Below are positions 15,410 through 23,968 of a stretch of 64,000 nt of DNA, piece after piece. How positions within the stretch are numbered: the stretch's first letter is position 1; the number at the start of each line of letters is the position of its first letter. Position numbers and translations under genes: made by a program. A model generated the notes under the pieces. The model searched no databases. It was not told where the DNA came from and saw only the letters and a list, made by a program, of their open reading frames with translations. The DNA is from Micromonospora sp. Llam0 (GTDB taxonomy: Bacteria; Actinomycetota; Actinomycetes; Mycobacteriales; Micromonosporaceae), in assembly GCF_003751085.1 (NCBI RefSeq), contig NZ_RJJY01000001.1:5022001-5086000 (forward strand). Direction: 5' to 3'.

Positions 15410-17047
15410 CTAGCCGGTGGTCACGGCCGGTGCCGGGTCGCAGGGCAGTCCGTTGAGGGTGAACCCCGCCGGAACCGGTCCGGCGCCTGCGCCGCCGCTG
15501 CCGAGGAAGCCGAACTCGACCCGGCCGCCGGCGGGCAGTGCCGCGTTCCAGGCGGCGTTGGTGGCGGTCACCGCCGCCGCGTCCTGGGTGATCACCGCGT
15601 TCCAGGCGACCGAAACCTGTTGTGCGCCGGCGAACGACCAACCGAGCGACCAGCCGTCGATCGGCTCGTCACCGGTGTTGGTGACGCCGACCGTCACGGT
15701 GAAGCCCGACCCCCAGTCGCTGTCCACTCGGTAGTCGACCAGGCACTCGGCGACCGGCTCCGGTTCGTCGGCCTCGAAGGTGATCCGGTGCAGCTGGCCG
15801 GGCAGGTCGTTGGCGAGGTAGAACTCGCCGTCCGCGGCCACCGCGAGGGTGGTCGGCTGGATCGGCAGCTCACCGATGACCGCCGTGTCGTACCCACCGT
15901 CCGTGTCGGGCCGGATCACGTACGCGGTCGCCGAGCAGTAGTCGGTGGCCAGGTAGGTACCGGTAGCGGCGGATTCGCTGCCCCGGTAGACGTGGCCGCC
16001 GATCACCGCGCAGCCGCCGACCGAGGTCTGGTAGTGGAACACCGGGTCGACGTACTCGGCGGCCGGGTCGCACCGCTGCGGGTCGAACTCGACCGGACCT
16101 TCCCGGCAGGACCAGCCGAGGTTGGCCCCGGCCACCCCGCGCAGATGGTTGACCTCCTCGTAGCTGCCCTGTCCGACGTCGGCGATCCACAGCGAGCCGT
16201 CCGCCGGGTCGAACGAGAACCGCCACGGGTTGCGCAGGCCGTACGCCCAGATCTCGGCGCGGGCGCCGGCTTCGTCGACGAACGGGTTGTCCGCCGGTAC
16301 GCAGTACGCGAGGTCGCCGCAGGCGGCCGAGACGTCCAGCCGGAGGATCTTGCCGAGCAGGGTGCCGAGGTCCTGACCGGTGCCGAGCACGTCGTCGGCG
16401 CCGCCGCCGTCGCCGATGCTCCAGTAGAGGTGGCCGTCCGGGCCGAAGGCGAGCTGCCCGCCGTTGTGGTTGGCGTACTCGGCGTGCGGCTGGCTCAGCA
16501 GGATCTCCTCCCGGTCGGCCGGCACCGGCTGCTGGTCGGCGGCGTCCAGCGGCAGCCGGGACAGGGTGACCGCGCCGTCGGGCAGCGCGGTGTACGCCAG
16601 GTAGATCGCCGGGTCGGCGGCGAATCCGGGGGTCGTGGCGATGCCCAGCAGGCCGCGTTCGTTGCCGGAGGTGTCGACCCGGTCGCTGATGTCCAGCAAC
16701 GCTGCCTCGGCCAGTCCGGAGGCCGGGTGGTAGACACGTACCCGGCCGGCCTTCTCAGTGATGAACAGCCGGCCGCTGCCGTCGTCCGGAGCCACCATCG
16801 CGGTCGGTCGTTGCAGCCCGAAAGCGACCTGGGTGCTGGTGACGGAGAGTTGGTCGAGCGGCACCGCGGCGGCTGCTGAGCCCACGGAGCCCGCCGCGCC
16901 GTCGAGGTTGGCGGGCTCGGCGTGCGGGTCGGTGTACGGCGTGGCATGGGCTGCGGTGGAGGAGAGCACCAGCGCGGTCGTGGCGAGTGTCGTCGCGGCG
17001 ACCCGCCAACCAGCCAACGCCAAAGATCGAGAATCTCTCATATTCAT
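15410..17047 (-). CDS. Secreted PQQ-type sugar dehydrogenase with C-terminal CBM2
   Basis: From the ATG at 17047 (another in frame at 17041) the protein has 545 residues. Signal peptide to about 35. Residues ~70-430 form a glucose/sorbosone-dehydrogenase beta-propeller: ERGLLGIATTPGFA, NHNGGQLAFGPDGHLYWSIGDGG, GKILRLDV, YGLRNPWRFSFDP and WIADVGQ are hallmark motifs. Residues ~440-545 form a type-2 cellulose-binding module bracketed by cysteines (CLVDYRVDSDWGSGFTV ... NGLPC) with conserved Trp. It probably oxidises sugars at the surface of cellulose or chitin, using PQQ. No PQQ biosynthesis gene is in the window. Confidence 0.85.
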   Translation of the reverse strand: MNMRDSRSLALAGWRVAATTLATTALVLSSTAAHATPYTDPHAEPANLDGAAGSVGSAAAAVPLDQLSVTSTQVAFGLQRPTAMVAPDDGSGRLFITEKAGRVRVYHPASGLAEAALLDISDRVDTSGNERGLLGIATTPGFAADPAIYLAYTALPDGAVTLSRLPLDAADQQPVPADREEILLSQPHAEYANHNGGQLAFGPDGHLYWSIGDGGGADDVLGTGQDLGTLLGKILRLDVSAACGDLAYCVPADNPFVDEAGARAEIWAYGLRNPWRFSFDPADGSLWIADVGQGSYEEVNHLRGVAGANLGWSCREGPVEFDPQRCDPAAEYVDPVFHYQTSVGGCAVIGGHVYRGSESAATGTYLATDYCSATAYVIRPDTDGGYDTAVIGELPIQPTTLAVAADGEFYLANDLPGQLHRITFEADEPEPVAECLVDYRVDSDWGSGFTVTVGVTNTGDEPIDGWSLGWSFAGAQQVSVAWNAVITQDAAAVTATNAAWNAALPAGGRVEFGFLGSGGAGAGPVPAGFTLNGLPCDPAPAVTTG

Positions 17048-17161
17048 GATGATCAGCTTATGGCCGGGGTGAACCGATCGCCATGCCTCTGCCACCCGGC
17101 GGACACAGATTCAGCCACTCAGGGTAGTCAAACAGGCGCGCAAAGTGGTTACTCTGGGTAC

Positions 17162-18319
17162 ATGGAGCCGGACTCCCCCGACCCGATCCAGATCGCCGAA
17201 CTGGTGATCGCCTGGTCCGGTGGGATAATCGCGGCTTTTGCCCTTTTGGTCACTGCGTTGACGGTGGTCTTCGTCTTCGCGGGTTTCGTCGGTGTCCGTG
17301 AACTGCGCACCATCCGGCGCACCGGCGCCCGCGCCCGACTGGAGCTCGACCGCCAACGGGTGGTCGCCGAGGAGATCGTCGCGCAGGCCGACCGGGCCAT
17401 CGACCAGGCGGAGACCCTCTCCGAGCAGGCCGACACGCTGGTCGGCCGGGTGGAGACGGCGGTCGGCCGGGCCGAACGCCAGTCCGAGCAGGTACACCTG
17501 CTGATCGAGGACATGCGGTCCAGGCTCAGCGACTTCGATCACCGGTTGACCACCCAGGTTGAGGTCTCCTATCTGTTCAACCAGGGAGAGGCCGCGTACT
17601 GGGAGGGCTACTACGAGAAGGCGGTGGAATGCCTGCGCCGGGCGGTCGAACTCGATCCGCGTAACCCCCGGGTGCGCTACCGGTTGGGCCGGTCGCTGAC
17701 CAACCTCGGCGAGGACGCCGCCGCCGAGGAGGAGCTGACCACCGCCATGGCGCACCGGCTGCCGACCGACGCCGCCGATCGGGCGCTGGCCCTGCTGCAC
17801 CGCTACGCGCGACCGGACCGGGCACTGGCCTACGCCCGCAACGCCACCAAACACGGCCCGCACGACGCGCAGAACTGGAACTGTCTCGGGCTGCTGCTGC
17901 GCGACAACGGTGACTTCACCGCCGCCCGGGACGCCCACCAGCAGGCCAACCGGTTGGACCAGGAACTCGTCTCCACCCCGTTCTTCCTGGCGCTGCTCGC
18001 CGCCCACGGCCAGGCGCTGCCACATGCCCGGGACCGCTCCGCCGAAGCGATCAGCCGGCTCGACTCCAGCGAACGCCGGGCCAAGATCAAGCCCATGTGG
18101 GCATCGTTGATCCGGTGGACCGACGAGGTGCTGCGCGGCAACTACGCCGAGGCCGACCTGCACGCCGCGGTGCTCTACCAGACCTGCCAGTCGAGTCGGC
18201 GGGCCCGGGAGATCTGCGACCACATGGACTTCCTGTTGCGGTCACTGGCCCGCGAGGAGCACCGGGACCGCTACCTCGGGGCCATCGAACGCACCTGGCT
18301 GACCGGTCGGCCCTGCTGA
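17162..18319 (+). CDS. Membrane-anchored TPR protein
   Basis: A 385-residue protein. One transmembrane segment (~18-42), then a long coiled coil (~60-130, AEEIVAQADRAIDQAETLSEQADT), then TPR-like repeats (YWEGYYEKAVECLRRAVELDPRNPRVRYRLG at ~145-175 and further helices to ~350). A TACTCT hexamer (17150-17155) ends only 6 bases before the ATG, so the message may be leaderless. It is a probable scaffold at the membrane; no partner is indicated by the context. Confidence 0.7.
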   Translation: MEPDSPDPIQIAELVIAWSGGIIAAFALLVTALTVVFVFAGFVGVRELRTIRRTGARARLELDRQRVVAEEIVAQADRAIDQAETLSEQADTLVGRVETAVGRAERQSEQVHLLIEDMRSRLSDFDHRLTTQVEVSYLFNQGEAAYWEGYYEKAVECLRRAVELDPRNPRVRYRLGRSLTNLGEDAAAEEELTTAMAHRLPTDAADRALALLHRYARPDRALAYARNATKHGPHDAQNWNCLGLLLRDNGDFTAARDAHQQANRLDQELVSTPFFLALLAAHGQALPHARDRSAEAISRLDSSERRAKIKPMWASLIRWTDEVLRGNYAEADLHAAVLYQTCQSSRRAREICDHMDFLLRSLAREEHRDRYLGAIERTWLTGRPC

Positions 18320-18338
18320 CTTCCTACCCTGCCGACTC

Positions 18339-18605
18339 TCAGCCCTTCTTTCCGGCCGCTCCGGAGATGGCCGCCACGCCGACTGCGGCGAGCGCCACCT
18401 GCAACGCGAGCTCGATCCAGTCGACGCCCCGGGTCTCGGCCACCCCGAACAGGCTGGCGACCAGGGTGCCGAGCAACGCCGCCACCACACCGATCAGCAA
18501 GGTGACCCAGATCTTCAGCTTCTGCTTGCCCGGGACGACCAGCCGCCCGAGCGCTCCGACGACGAGACCGATGATCAGTGCCGAGAAGATTCCGTCGATT
18601 TCCAC
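18339..18605 (-). CDS. GlsB/YeaQ/YmgE-family small membrane protein
   Basis: An 88-residue protein from the GTG at 18605, chosen because AGGGGG lies 6 bases upstream. Three hydrophobic helices and the family motif GALGRLVVPGKQK are present. These transglycosylase-associated membrane proteins are stress-linked in many bacteria but have no proven activity. Confidence 0.8.
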   Translation of the reverse strand: MEIDGIFSALIIGLVVGALGRLVVPGKQKLKIWVTLLIGVVAALLGTLVASLFGVAETRGVDWIELALQVALAAVGVAAISGAAGKKG

Positions 18606-18842
18606 CGTATGCCCCCTGTAGCCGTCGGCTGGCCGACCACCACACTGTCGGCCCTCTCCTACCACCATGCCAGAACCGGGCAACGACGCCCATCGCGTCA
18701 GGCACCGGACAGCCATCGACAAGTCATAGTGGATAGTCGCTGCTGAGCTGGATCTTCTCAGCAGATTCGCAGCATGACGCGATAACGTCTCGGGTAAGAC
18801 AGAGCTGTCCTCCCTTCGTCATCCCTCGACTGGAGCATCGGC
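18606..18842. promoter_or_regulatory. Divergent intergenic region
   Basis: A 237-base gap between the GlsB-like and LCP genes. It holds a small hairpin TGCTGAG...CTCAGCA (18741-18747/18757-18763) and A+T-richer sequence at 18720-18800 suited to promoters. No known operator was recognised. Confidence 0.3.
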
Positions 18843-19979
18843 ATGTCGGCACCGGACGCACCAGCCACTACGACCCCCGGACCGCGCCGCCGCACCCCGA
18901 TCTGGGCGGTGCTGACCATCGCCCTCGGCGCGCTGCTGATGGCGACCAGCGCGACCGCGGTCGTCGGCGGCAAGCTGCTGATCGACCGGTACACGGGTCG
19001 AATCCAGCAGCAGGACCTGTTGGCGGGTGCCGCGAAGGTCTCTCAGGAGCAGAAGCAGGAGGGCGAGGCGCTGGACGGCCCGATCACCATGCTGCTGCTC
19101 GGCGTGGACGAGCGGGGCAGCCGGCCCGGCGAGATGGGCTCCGACACGATCATCATCCTGCACGTGCCGGCCACCCACGACCAGGCGTACCTGGTGTCGG
19201 TCCCCCGGGACACCTGGGTCGAGGCACCGGCGTTCGAGCCGAGCGGGTACCCCGGCGGCGAGTCGAAGATCACCGACGTGTTCCGGGCCGGCTCGCGCAA
19301 CGGAGTCGGCCGGGCCGGCGGAGCGCAACTCGTCGCGCTCACCCTCAACGACCTGACCGGCATCGAGTTCGACGGCGCGGCGATCATCGACTTCGGCGGC
19401 TTCCGGGACATCATCGACGCGCTCGGCGGGGTCCGGATGTGCGTCGACCAGCGGGTGAAGTCGCAGCACATGCGGCTGGTCGACGGCGAGCCCACCTGGC
19501 TGGCCGAGGCCCGCGAGCTCGGCGGCGGCGAGGAGCTGTGGCACGAGGAGGGCTGCAAGCGGATGGCCGGGTGGGAGGCGCTGGACTACTCCCGCCAGCG
19601 CTACGGCCTGCCGAACGGGGACTACGACCGGCAGCGTCACCAGCGGCAGCTGCTGAAGGCCATGGTGCAGGAGGCGAGCAGCACCGGCGTACTGACCAAC
19701 CCGGCGAAGATCGACCGGGTGATCACCGCGGCCGGCAAGGCCTTTGTACTGGACACCGGGGGCGTCCCGATCGCCGATTTCGTATTCACCCTGCGCGGGA
19801 TCACCGCGAACGACCTCATCATGGTGAAGACCAACGGCGGCGAGTTCAATCCGGCCGGATTCAGCAGTACGGCGGCCGAGCGGCTCACGCCGGAGAGCAT
19901 GGCGATGTTCGACGCGGTACGGACCGGCACACTGGACGACTACCTGCTGGCCAACCCGGACGCCGTCCAGCGGGAGTGA
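18843..19979 (+). CDS. LytR-CpsA-Psr (LCP) family cell-wall glycopolymer ligase
   Basis: A 378-residue protein with a short cytoplasmic N-terminus, one transmembrane helix (~19-45) and an extracellular LCP domain (~78-245). Conserved elements include GVDERG, GSDTIIILHV, the arginine-containing SVPRD and the late SRQRYGLPNGDYDRQRHQR. LCP proteins attach teichoic-acid-like or arabinogalactan-like polymers to peptidoglycan from lipid-linked donors. TGGAG lies 8 bases upstream of the ATG. No polymer biosynthesis genes adjoin it. Confidence 0.9.
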   Translation: MSAPDAPATTTPGPRRRTPIWAVLTIALGALLMATSATAVVGGKLLIDRYTGRIQQQDLLAGAAKVSQEQKQEGEALDGPITMLLLGVDERGSRPGEMGSDTIIILHVPATHDQAYLVSVPRDTWVEAPAFEPSGYPGGESKITDVFRAGSRNGVGRAGGAQLVALTLNDLTGIEFDGAAIIDFGGFRDIIDALGGVRMCVDQRVKSQHMRLVDGEPTWLAEARELGGGEELWHEEGCKRMAGWEALDYSRQRYGLPNGDYDRQRHQRQLLKAMVQEASSTGVLTNPAKIDRVITAAGKAFVLDTGGVPIADFVFTLRGITANDLIMVKTNGGEFNPAGFSSTAAERLTPESMAMFDAVRTGTLDDYLLANPDAVQRE

Positions 19980-20048
19980 CCGTCCGGCGTATCGGGACAT
20001 CCGTCACCGTGATTCCCGCCGCACGGTCCACATCGGTACGGTGTCCCC

Positions 20049-20753
20049 ATGACCGCCCCATACCCGGTCCGGGTCAGCTTCACCAATCACGTTACCGCCG
20101 AAGACTGGCAGGCACTGCAACAGGCCGGGCAGCCGGTCCAGCTAGGCCGCAAACATGGGCTCTTCCTGCAGGACGAGCAGAGCCGCGACGTATTCCTGCT
20201 GCTCGGCGGGGCGGTCAAGGTGTACCGGACCGAGGCCAACGGCAGCGAGACGATGCTGACCGTACGATCCACTGGGGATCTGCTCGGTGACATCGCGGCG
20301 CTGGACGGCACGCCCCGGTCGGCCAGCATCTCGGTGCTGCGCCCGGTCACCGCCCGGAAGCTGACCACCGAACAGTTCCTCGCCGTGGTCGACGACCGCG
20401 ACCTGCACCCAGCGCTGCGCCGCTACACCAACGCCCGGCTGCGCGAATCCGACGAGCAGCGGGTGGAGATCGCCTCGCTGCCGGTGCCACAACGGCTCGC
20501 CCGGGCGCTGCTCCGGCTCGCCAAGGCCACACCGGACGGCCCGAACCACGCCTCGCTCGACCTCGGACTCTCCCAGGACGGCCTGGCCCAGCTGATCGGG
20601 GCGTCCCGCAACGCGGTGGTGACCGCGATCGGCAGGTTCCGCGACGACCGGTTGATCGCGACCGCACCCCGCCGGTTCATGCTGCTCGACCTCGGCCGGC
20701 TCGCCCGGATCGGATACAGCGGACCCCGCTCCGGCGGCCACTCGTCGACCTGA
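20049..20753 (+). CDS. Crp/Fnr-family transcriptional regulator
   Basis: A 234-residue protein. Residues ~20-115 form a cyclic-nucleotide-binding-type beta-barrel (GLFLQDEQSRDVFLLLGGAVKVY, GDLLGDIAALDGTPRSAS). Residues ~150-225 form a winged helix with recognition part LSQDGLAQLIGASRNAVVTAIGRFR. The canonical cAMP-contact GE...L..R.S.. pocket is only partly kept (GDIAALDGTPRSASI). It precedes, on the same strand, an operon opening with a cyclase-like gene, so it might read that protein's nucleotide product; this link is inference. Confidence 0.85.
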   Translation: MTAPYPVRVSFTNHVTAEDWQALQQAGQPVQLGRKHGLFLQDEQSRDVFLLLGGAVKVYRTEANGSETMLTVRSTGDLLGDIAALDGTPRSASISVLRPVTARKLTTEQFLAVVDDRDLHPALRRYTNARLRESDEQRVEIASLPVPQRLARALLRLAKATPDGPNHASLDLGLSQDGLAQLIGASRNAVVTAIGRFRDDRLIATAPRRFMLLDLGRLARIGYSGPRSGGHSST

Positions 20754-20970
20754 GTGTCCGCCGATCTGAATGCCCGCCGACCGAACAGCAGACGGCGGGA
20801 AACCGATTGTCGGGCCGGGACCGCGATCAGTTCGGTACGCGTCGCGGACCGGCCACCCGGTGACCATCTTGGTCCATTGATGCCCGTGTTGCCCACTGGT
20901 TGGCAGAAAACGCCGGGCAACCCGGGCACGATGCGGAGCCGACGAAACTCGACCTTCGACAGGAGCACCG
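20754..20970. promoter_or_regulatory. Leader region of the cyclase-like/P-loop operon
   Basis: A 217-base gap with no gene. It contains a widely spaced inverted repeat GTTGCCC...GGGCAAC near 20887-20922 and an AGGAG ribosome site at 20961-20965. No definite promoter was recognised. Confidence 0.3.
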
Positions 20971-21840
20971 GTGGTCGTTACACCTCCGCCATTCACCGTG
21001 ACCCGGGAGTTGCCGCCGTACACCGGCATCCTCGCCGTCGACGCCAAAGGTTTCACCGCCGAGCCCGGCGGCACCCATCAGGACATCAACCAGCTCATTC
21101 CCCAATTGGTCCGGCAGGCCTTCGAGGCGGCGGCGATCGGCGAAGCCTGGCAGAACCCGCTGTTCTACGGCGACACCGGCGACGGGCTCGCGATCGGCGT
21201 ACCGACCCGGCTGCTCCCCGCGCTGGTGCACCCGTTCCTGGCGGTGCTGCAGAACGTGCTGGCCGAACACAACGCCGGTGTCCCGCGCGGCCAGCCCGTC
21301 ATCCGGCTGCGCGCCAGCCTGCACGTCGGGCCGCTGCCGGTCGACCCGGACCGACCGGAGCGGTCCGGCAACGGCACCGCCCGCAACGAGACGCACCGGC
21401 TGCTCGACTCCGACGCGGTCCGGATCATGCTCGACTCGGCCCAGCCGACGATCACCCACGTCGCGGCGATCCTGTCCGACCGGGTCTTCACCGACGTCGT
21501 CCAGGCCGGCTACACCAGCCGGCGTCCGGACCACTTCATCGAGGTCGCGGCGACCGTGCCGGGCAAGAGCTTCAGCCAGCAGGCCTGGCTGTACGTGCCG
21601 GAGCCGTCCGGCAGCCTGCTGGCGGTGCCACGGTTCGCCCCGCAGCCGACCGCGGCCGAACCAGCCGCCGAGTCAGCGGCCAGCCCGGCGGCACCGGACA
21701 GCGGGCGCGCGCCCACCGGCAACGCCGGCGGTCGACAGCCCGCGCAGACCGGCGAGCTGCGGATCCGCAGCAACTCCGGGCAGGCGGCCAACCAGGTCAA
21801 CGGTGGGATGTGGCAGTCCCGGGGCGGACGTCACGGATGA
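20971..21840 (+). CDS. Class III nucleotide-cyclase-like protein with C-terminal interaction motif
   Basis: A 289-residue protein from a GTG with AGGAG 5 bases upstream. Residues ~18-210 look like a class III adenylate/guanylate cyclase fold: VDAKGFT (Asp24, metal site), FYGDTGDGLAIGVP (Asp68/Asp71), RLRASLHVGPL, and GTARNETHRLLDS with Asn139 and Arg143 in the N-x3-R spacing of the transition-state pair. Catalysis is thus plausible. Residues ~211-265 are an Ala/Pro linker. The C-terminal 25 residues carry NSGQAANQVNGGMWQ (268-282 region), similar to a segment in the next protein. Its stop overlaps the next start (ATGA). Such short motifs occur in prokaryotic conflict proteins, where they mediate self- or partner assembly; that role here is inferred. 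Confidence 0.65.
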   Translation: MVVTPPPFTVTRELPPYTGILAVDAKGFTAEPGGTHQDINQLIPQLVRQAFEAAAIGEAWQNPLFYGDTGDGLAIGVPTRLLPALVHPFLAVLQNVLAEHNAGVPRGQPVIRLRASLHVGPLPVDPDRPERSGNGTARNETHRLLDSDAVRIMLDSAQPTITHVAAILSDRVFTDVVQAGYTSRRPDHFIEVAATVPGKSFSQQAWLYVPEPSGSLLAVPRFAPQPTAAEPAAESAASPAAPDSGRAPTGNAGGRQPAQTGELRIRSNSGQAANQVNGGMWQSRGGRHG

Positions 21841-22694
21841 TCCGTACCGACCGGGACCCGCCGGAAATCGCCGACCCCGACCGGTCGGAGCCGGCCGACC
21901 CCGACGAACTCGACGCGCTGGACGCGCTGGACGATCTGGATGAGCTCGACGGCGGCGGCCCCGACCTGCCGGCCGGCGGCACCGGTGCCGCCGTGACCGT
22001 CGACCACAACGACGGGCAGGTCGCCAACGTCGTCTACGGCGGTCTGCACCAGTACGTCCAGCGGGTACGGGACTACCACGAGCTCAGTGCCGAGTACGTG
22101 CGGGACCGGCTGGCCGGATTCGTCGACCCCGGCTACCGCACCGTCGCCGGCGACCGGCTGACCGCCGAGACCGCGGTCGCCCGGATGCGCCGGGACGGCG
22201 GAGTGATCCTGGTCGGCGGCCCCGGGACCGGGCGGTACACGGCCGCGCTGCGGCTGCTGCACGGCACCGGGCTACGGCTGCGGGAGATCCGGCCGACCTT
22301 CGATCCGGCCCGCGGCGAACAGCTGACCATCGCGGAGCTGCCGGTCGCGCCGGGCTACGCGTACCTGCTCGAACTGCCCGAACACGCGCCGCACATCCAG
22401 TACGGCTTCGCCCGTGACATCGGTGCCTACTGCGACAGCCTGGCCCGGCGGGGTTCGGCCATCGCGGTCACCGTCACCGGGACGACCTGGGAGCAACTCG
22501 GCGCGGTACGCGACGGCCCGGTGCTGCAGGTGGCGGCGCCACCCGCCGATCTGGTCCTCGGCCGGCGGCTACGTCAGCTCCGGCCGGATCTGGCGCTCGA
22601 CTGGCTGACCGGTCAGCGCAGATCGCCGAGCTGCTGGTCGACGCGTCACCCGCCGAAGCGGTCCGGCTGGCCCAGCTCGGCGCCGACGTGCTGA
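21837..22694 (+). CDS. Degenerate P-loop protein, N-terminal part (probably frameshifted)
   Basis: The frame opens at an ATG overlapping the cyclase-like gene. Residues ~21-40 are very acidic (Asp/Leu repeats). NDGQVANVVYGGLHQ (58-72) matches the C-terminal motif of the previous protein at 9 of 15 positions. LVGGPGTGRYTAALRLL (~125-141) is a P-loop with Arg in place of Lys, and YLLELPEH may be the Walker B strand. After about nucleotide 22610 the translation turns into Ser/Arg/Trp/Cys-rich shadow sequence and stops at 22694, while the +2 frame becomes coherent and runs into the next ORF. The real product is probably one ~710-residue protein. Confidence 0.6.
   Translation: MIRTDRDPPEIADPDRSEPADPDELDALDALDDLDELDGGGPDLPAGGTGAAVTVDHNDGQVANVVYGGLHQYVQRVRDYHELSAEYVRDRLAGFVDPGYRTVAGDRLTAETAVARMRRDGGVILVGGPGTGRYTAALRLLHGTGLRLREIRPTFDPARGEQLTIAELPVAPGYAYLLELPEHAPHIQYGFARDIGAYCDSLARRGSAIAVTVTGTTWEQLGAVRDGPVLQVAAPPADLVLGRRLRQLRPDLALDWLTGQRRSPSCWSTRHPPKRSGWPSSAPTC
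22600..22690 (+). other. Apparent frameshift joining two ORFs
   Basis: The first frame reads ...LALDWLTGQRRSPSCW and uses the rare AGA codon, then shadow-like residues to a TGA at 22692-22694. The second frame reads ADRSAQIAELLVDASPAEA directly upstream of its nominal GTG start at 22688, with normal codon bias. A loss of one GGCT unit near 22605 (reading DWL-ADRSAQIAELL when restored) would explain it. It could be a real mutation, a sequence error or programmed slippage. Confidence 0.6.
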
Positions 22695-23968
22695 CCACCC
22701 AGCCCGGGCCGGCCGGTCCAGCGGTCACCGCCGAATCCGACGCCGGACGGCAGCTGGTCGAGGCGCTGGTCTCGGCGTACCGCAACTGGGAGGTGGAGCT
22801 GACCGCCTGGTTCCACCACCATCCCGACCCGCGCCACCGGGCGTTCCTGGTCGCCGCCGCGGCGTTGGAGGGTGCCCCGGCGGGACGGGTGCTCGGTGCC
22901 GCCGAGGCGCTCGACGCCCGGCTCGCCGGCGCCGACGCGCCACCGGCCGGCCTCGGACACGCCGGCGTCCGGACCCTCGTCGAGGCCGTCGACGCGTACC
23001 TCGACGACGATCACGCGGTCCGCTACCGCCGGGCCCGGTACGCCGAGGCGGTGCTCGACTTCGTCATCACCGACCGGGCCGACACGTTCCAGCGCGAACT
23101 GTGGCGGTGGGTGTCCGAGCTGCCGCTGCGAGGCGGCCAGCGGGGCGGTCCCGTCGACCGTGGGTTGGCCACTCGCAGCGCCGAGCTGGTGCTGCACACC
23201 GCGCTCCGGCGGCGTACCCCCGAGATTCTCGGTCTGGTGGCACCGGCCTGGAGCCGGCGCGCCGGGCTGCGCGGCGCGCTGGTACACGTGCTGGGCATCG
23301 CCGCGCTCAGCCCGGAAATCGGTGCCGCGGTCCGCCAGCAGCTCTACCGCTGGGCGCAGGGCAGCAGCAGCCCGGCCGTGCTGATCGCGGTGGCCGAGGT
23401 CTGTGGTGGCGAGTTCGCCGACTTCTACGTCGAGCAGGCGATGGTCCGGCTGGGCCACCTGGCCCGGCACGACGTCGCCGAGGTCGACGAGGCGGTGCTC
23501 ACCGCGCTGGCGGCGCTGTGGCGGCGACCGGCGCTGCGCCAGCAGGTGCTGCTGCGGTTGGCGTACTGGCTGGCCGACGACCAGCCCCGGCGGGCCGCGC
23601 TCGCCGCCGTCGCGCTGGATCTGCTCGGCCGTCCGGAGCAGCAGTCTCGGGTCGCCGACGACCCGGCTCACGACCCGGCTCCCAGCCCGGCCGACCAGCT
23701 CGCCGGGCCGCAGACGCTGGTCCGGCAACCCGACGCGCTCACCCACGTCCTCGGCCGCACCGTCACCGCCGGTCCCGCCGCCGCCCGGCGGGTGGCCCGG
23801 CTGCGCGCGCTGCTGGCCGCCTGGCCGGCCACCGGCGACCCGGCGCGTCAGGCGGAACTCCGCCGGCACCTCGTCGACCAGCTGCGCCGCGCGGACCCGA
23901 TCGCGGCCCGCTCACGGTCCGCACCACTGCTGTCTTCTCTGCTCTCCAGCGCCGCCGAGGAGTTGTGA
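22688..23968 (+). CDS. C-terminal helical part of the P-loop protein
   Basis: If it starts independently at the GTG at 22688 it has 426 residues. Almost entirely alpha-helical, with tandem Ala/Leu/Arg helices (AALSPEIGAAVRQQLYRWAQG, VDEAVLTALAALWRRPALRQQVLLRLAYW) suggesting a HEAT/ARM-like or TPR-like solenoid after the degenerate P-loop domain. Coherent coding sequence extends upstream of the GTG in the same frame to at least 22612, so it is more likely the continuation of the preceding gene. Stop overlaps the next start (TGATG). Confidence 0.6.
   Translation: MLTTQPGPAGPAVTAESDAGRQLVEALVSAYRNWEVELTAWFHHHPDPRHRAFLVAAAALEGAPAGRVLGAAEALDARLAGADAPPAGLGHAGVRTLVEAVDAYLDDDHAVRYRRARYAEAVLDFVITDRADTFQRELWRWVSELPLRGGQRGGPVDRGLATRSAELVLHTALRRRTPEILGLVAPAWSRRAGLRGALVHVLGIAALSPEIGAAVRQQLYRWAQGSSSPAVLIAVAEVCGGEFADFYVEQAMVRLGHLARHDVAEVDEAVLTALAALWRRPALRQQVLLRLAYWLADDQPRRAALAAVALDLLGRPEQQSRVADDPAHDPAPSPADQLAGPQTLVRQPDALTHVLGRTVTAGPAAARRVARLRALLAAWPATGDPARQAELRRHLVDQLRRADPIAARSRSAPLLSSLLSSAAEEL

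Noticed and set aside
21837..21960. Asp/Leu repeats at the P-loop protein N-terminus as a microsatellite artefact
   Set aside because: Codons vary and frame bias is normal, so it is a real acidic segment.
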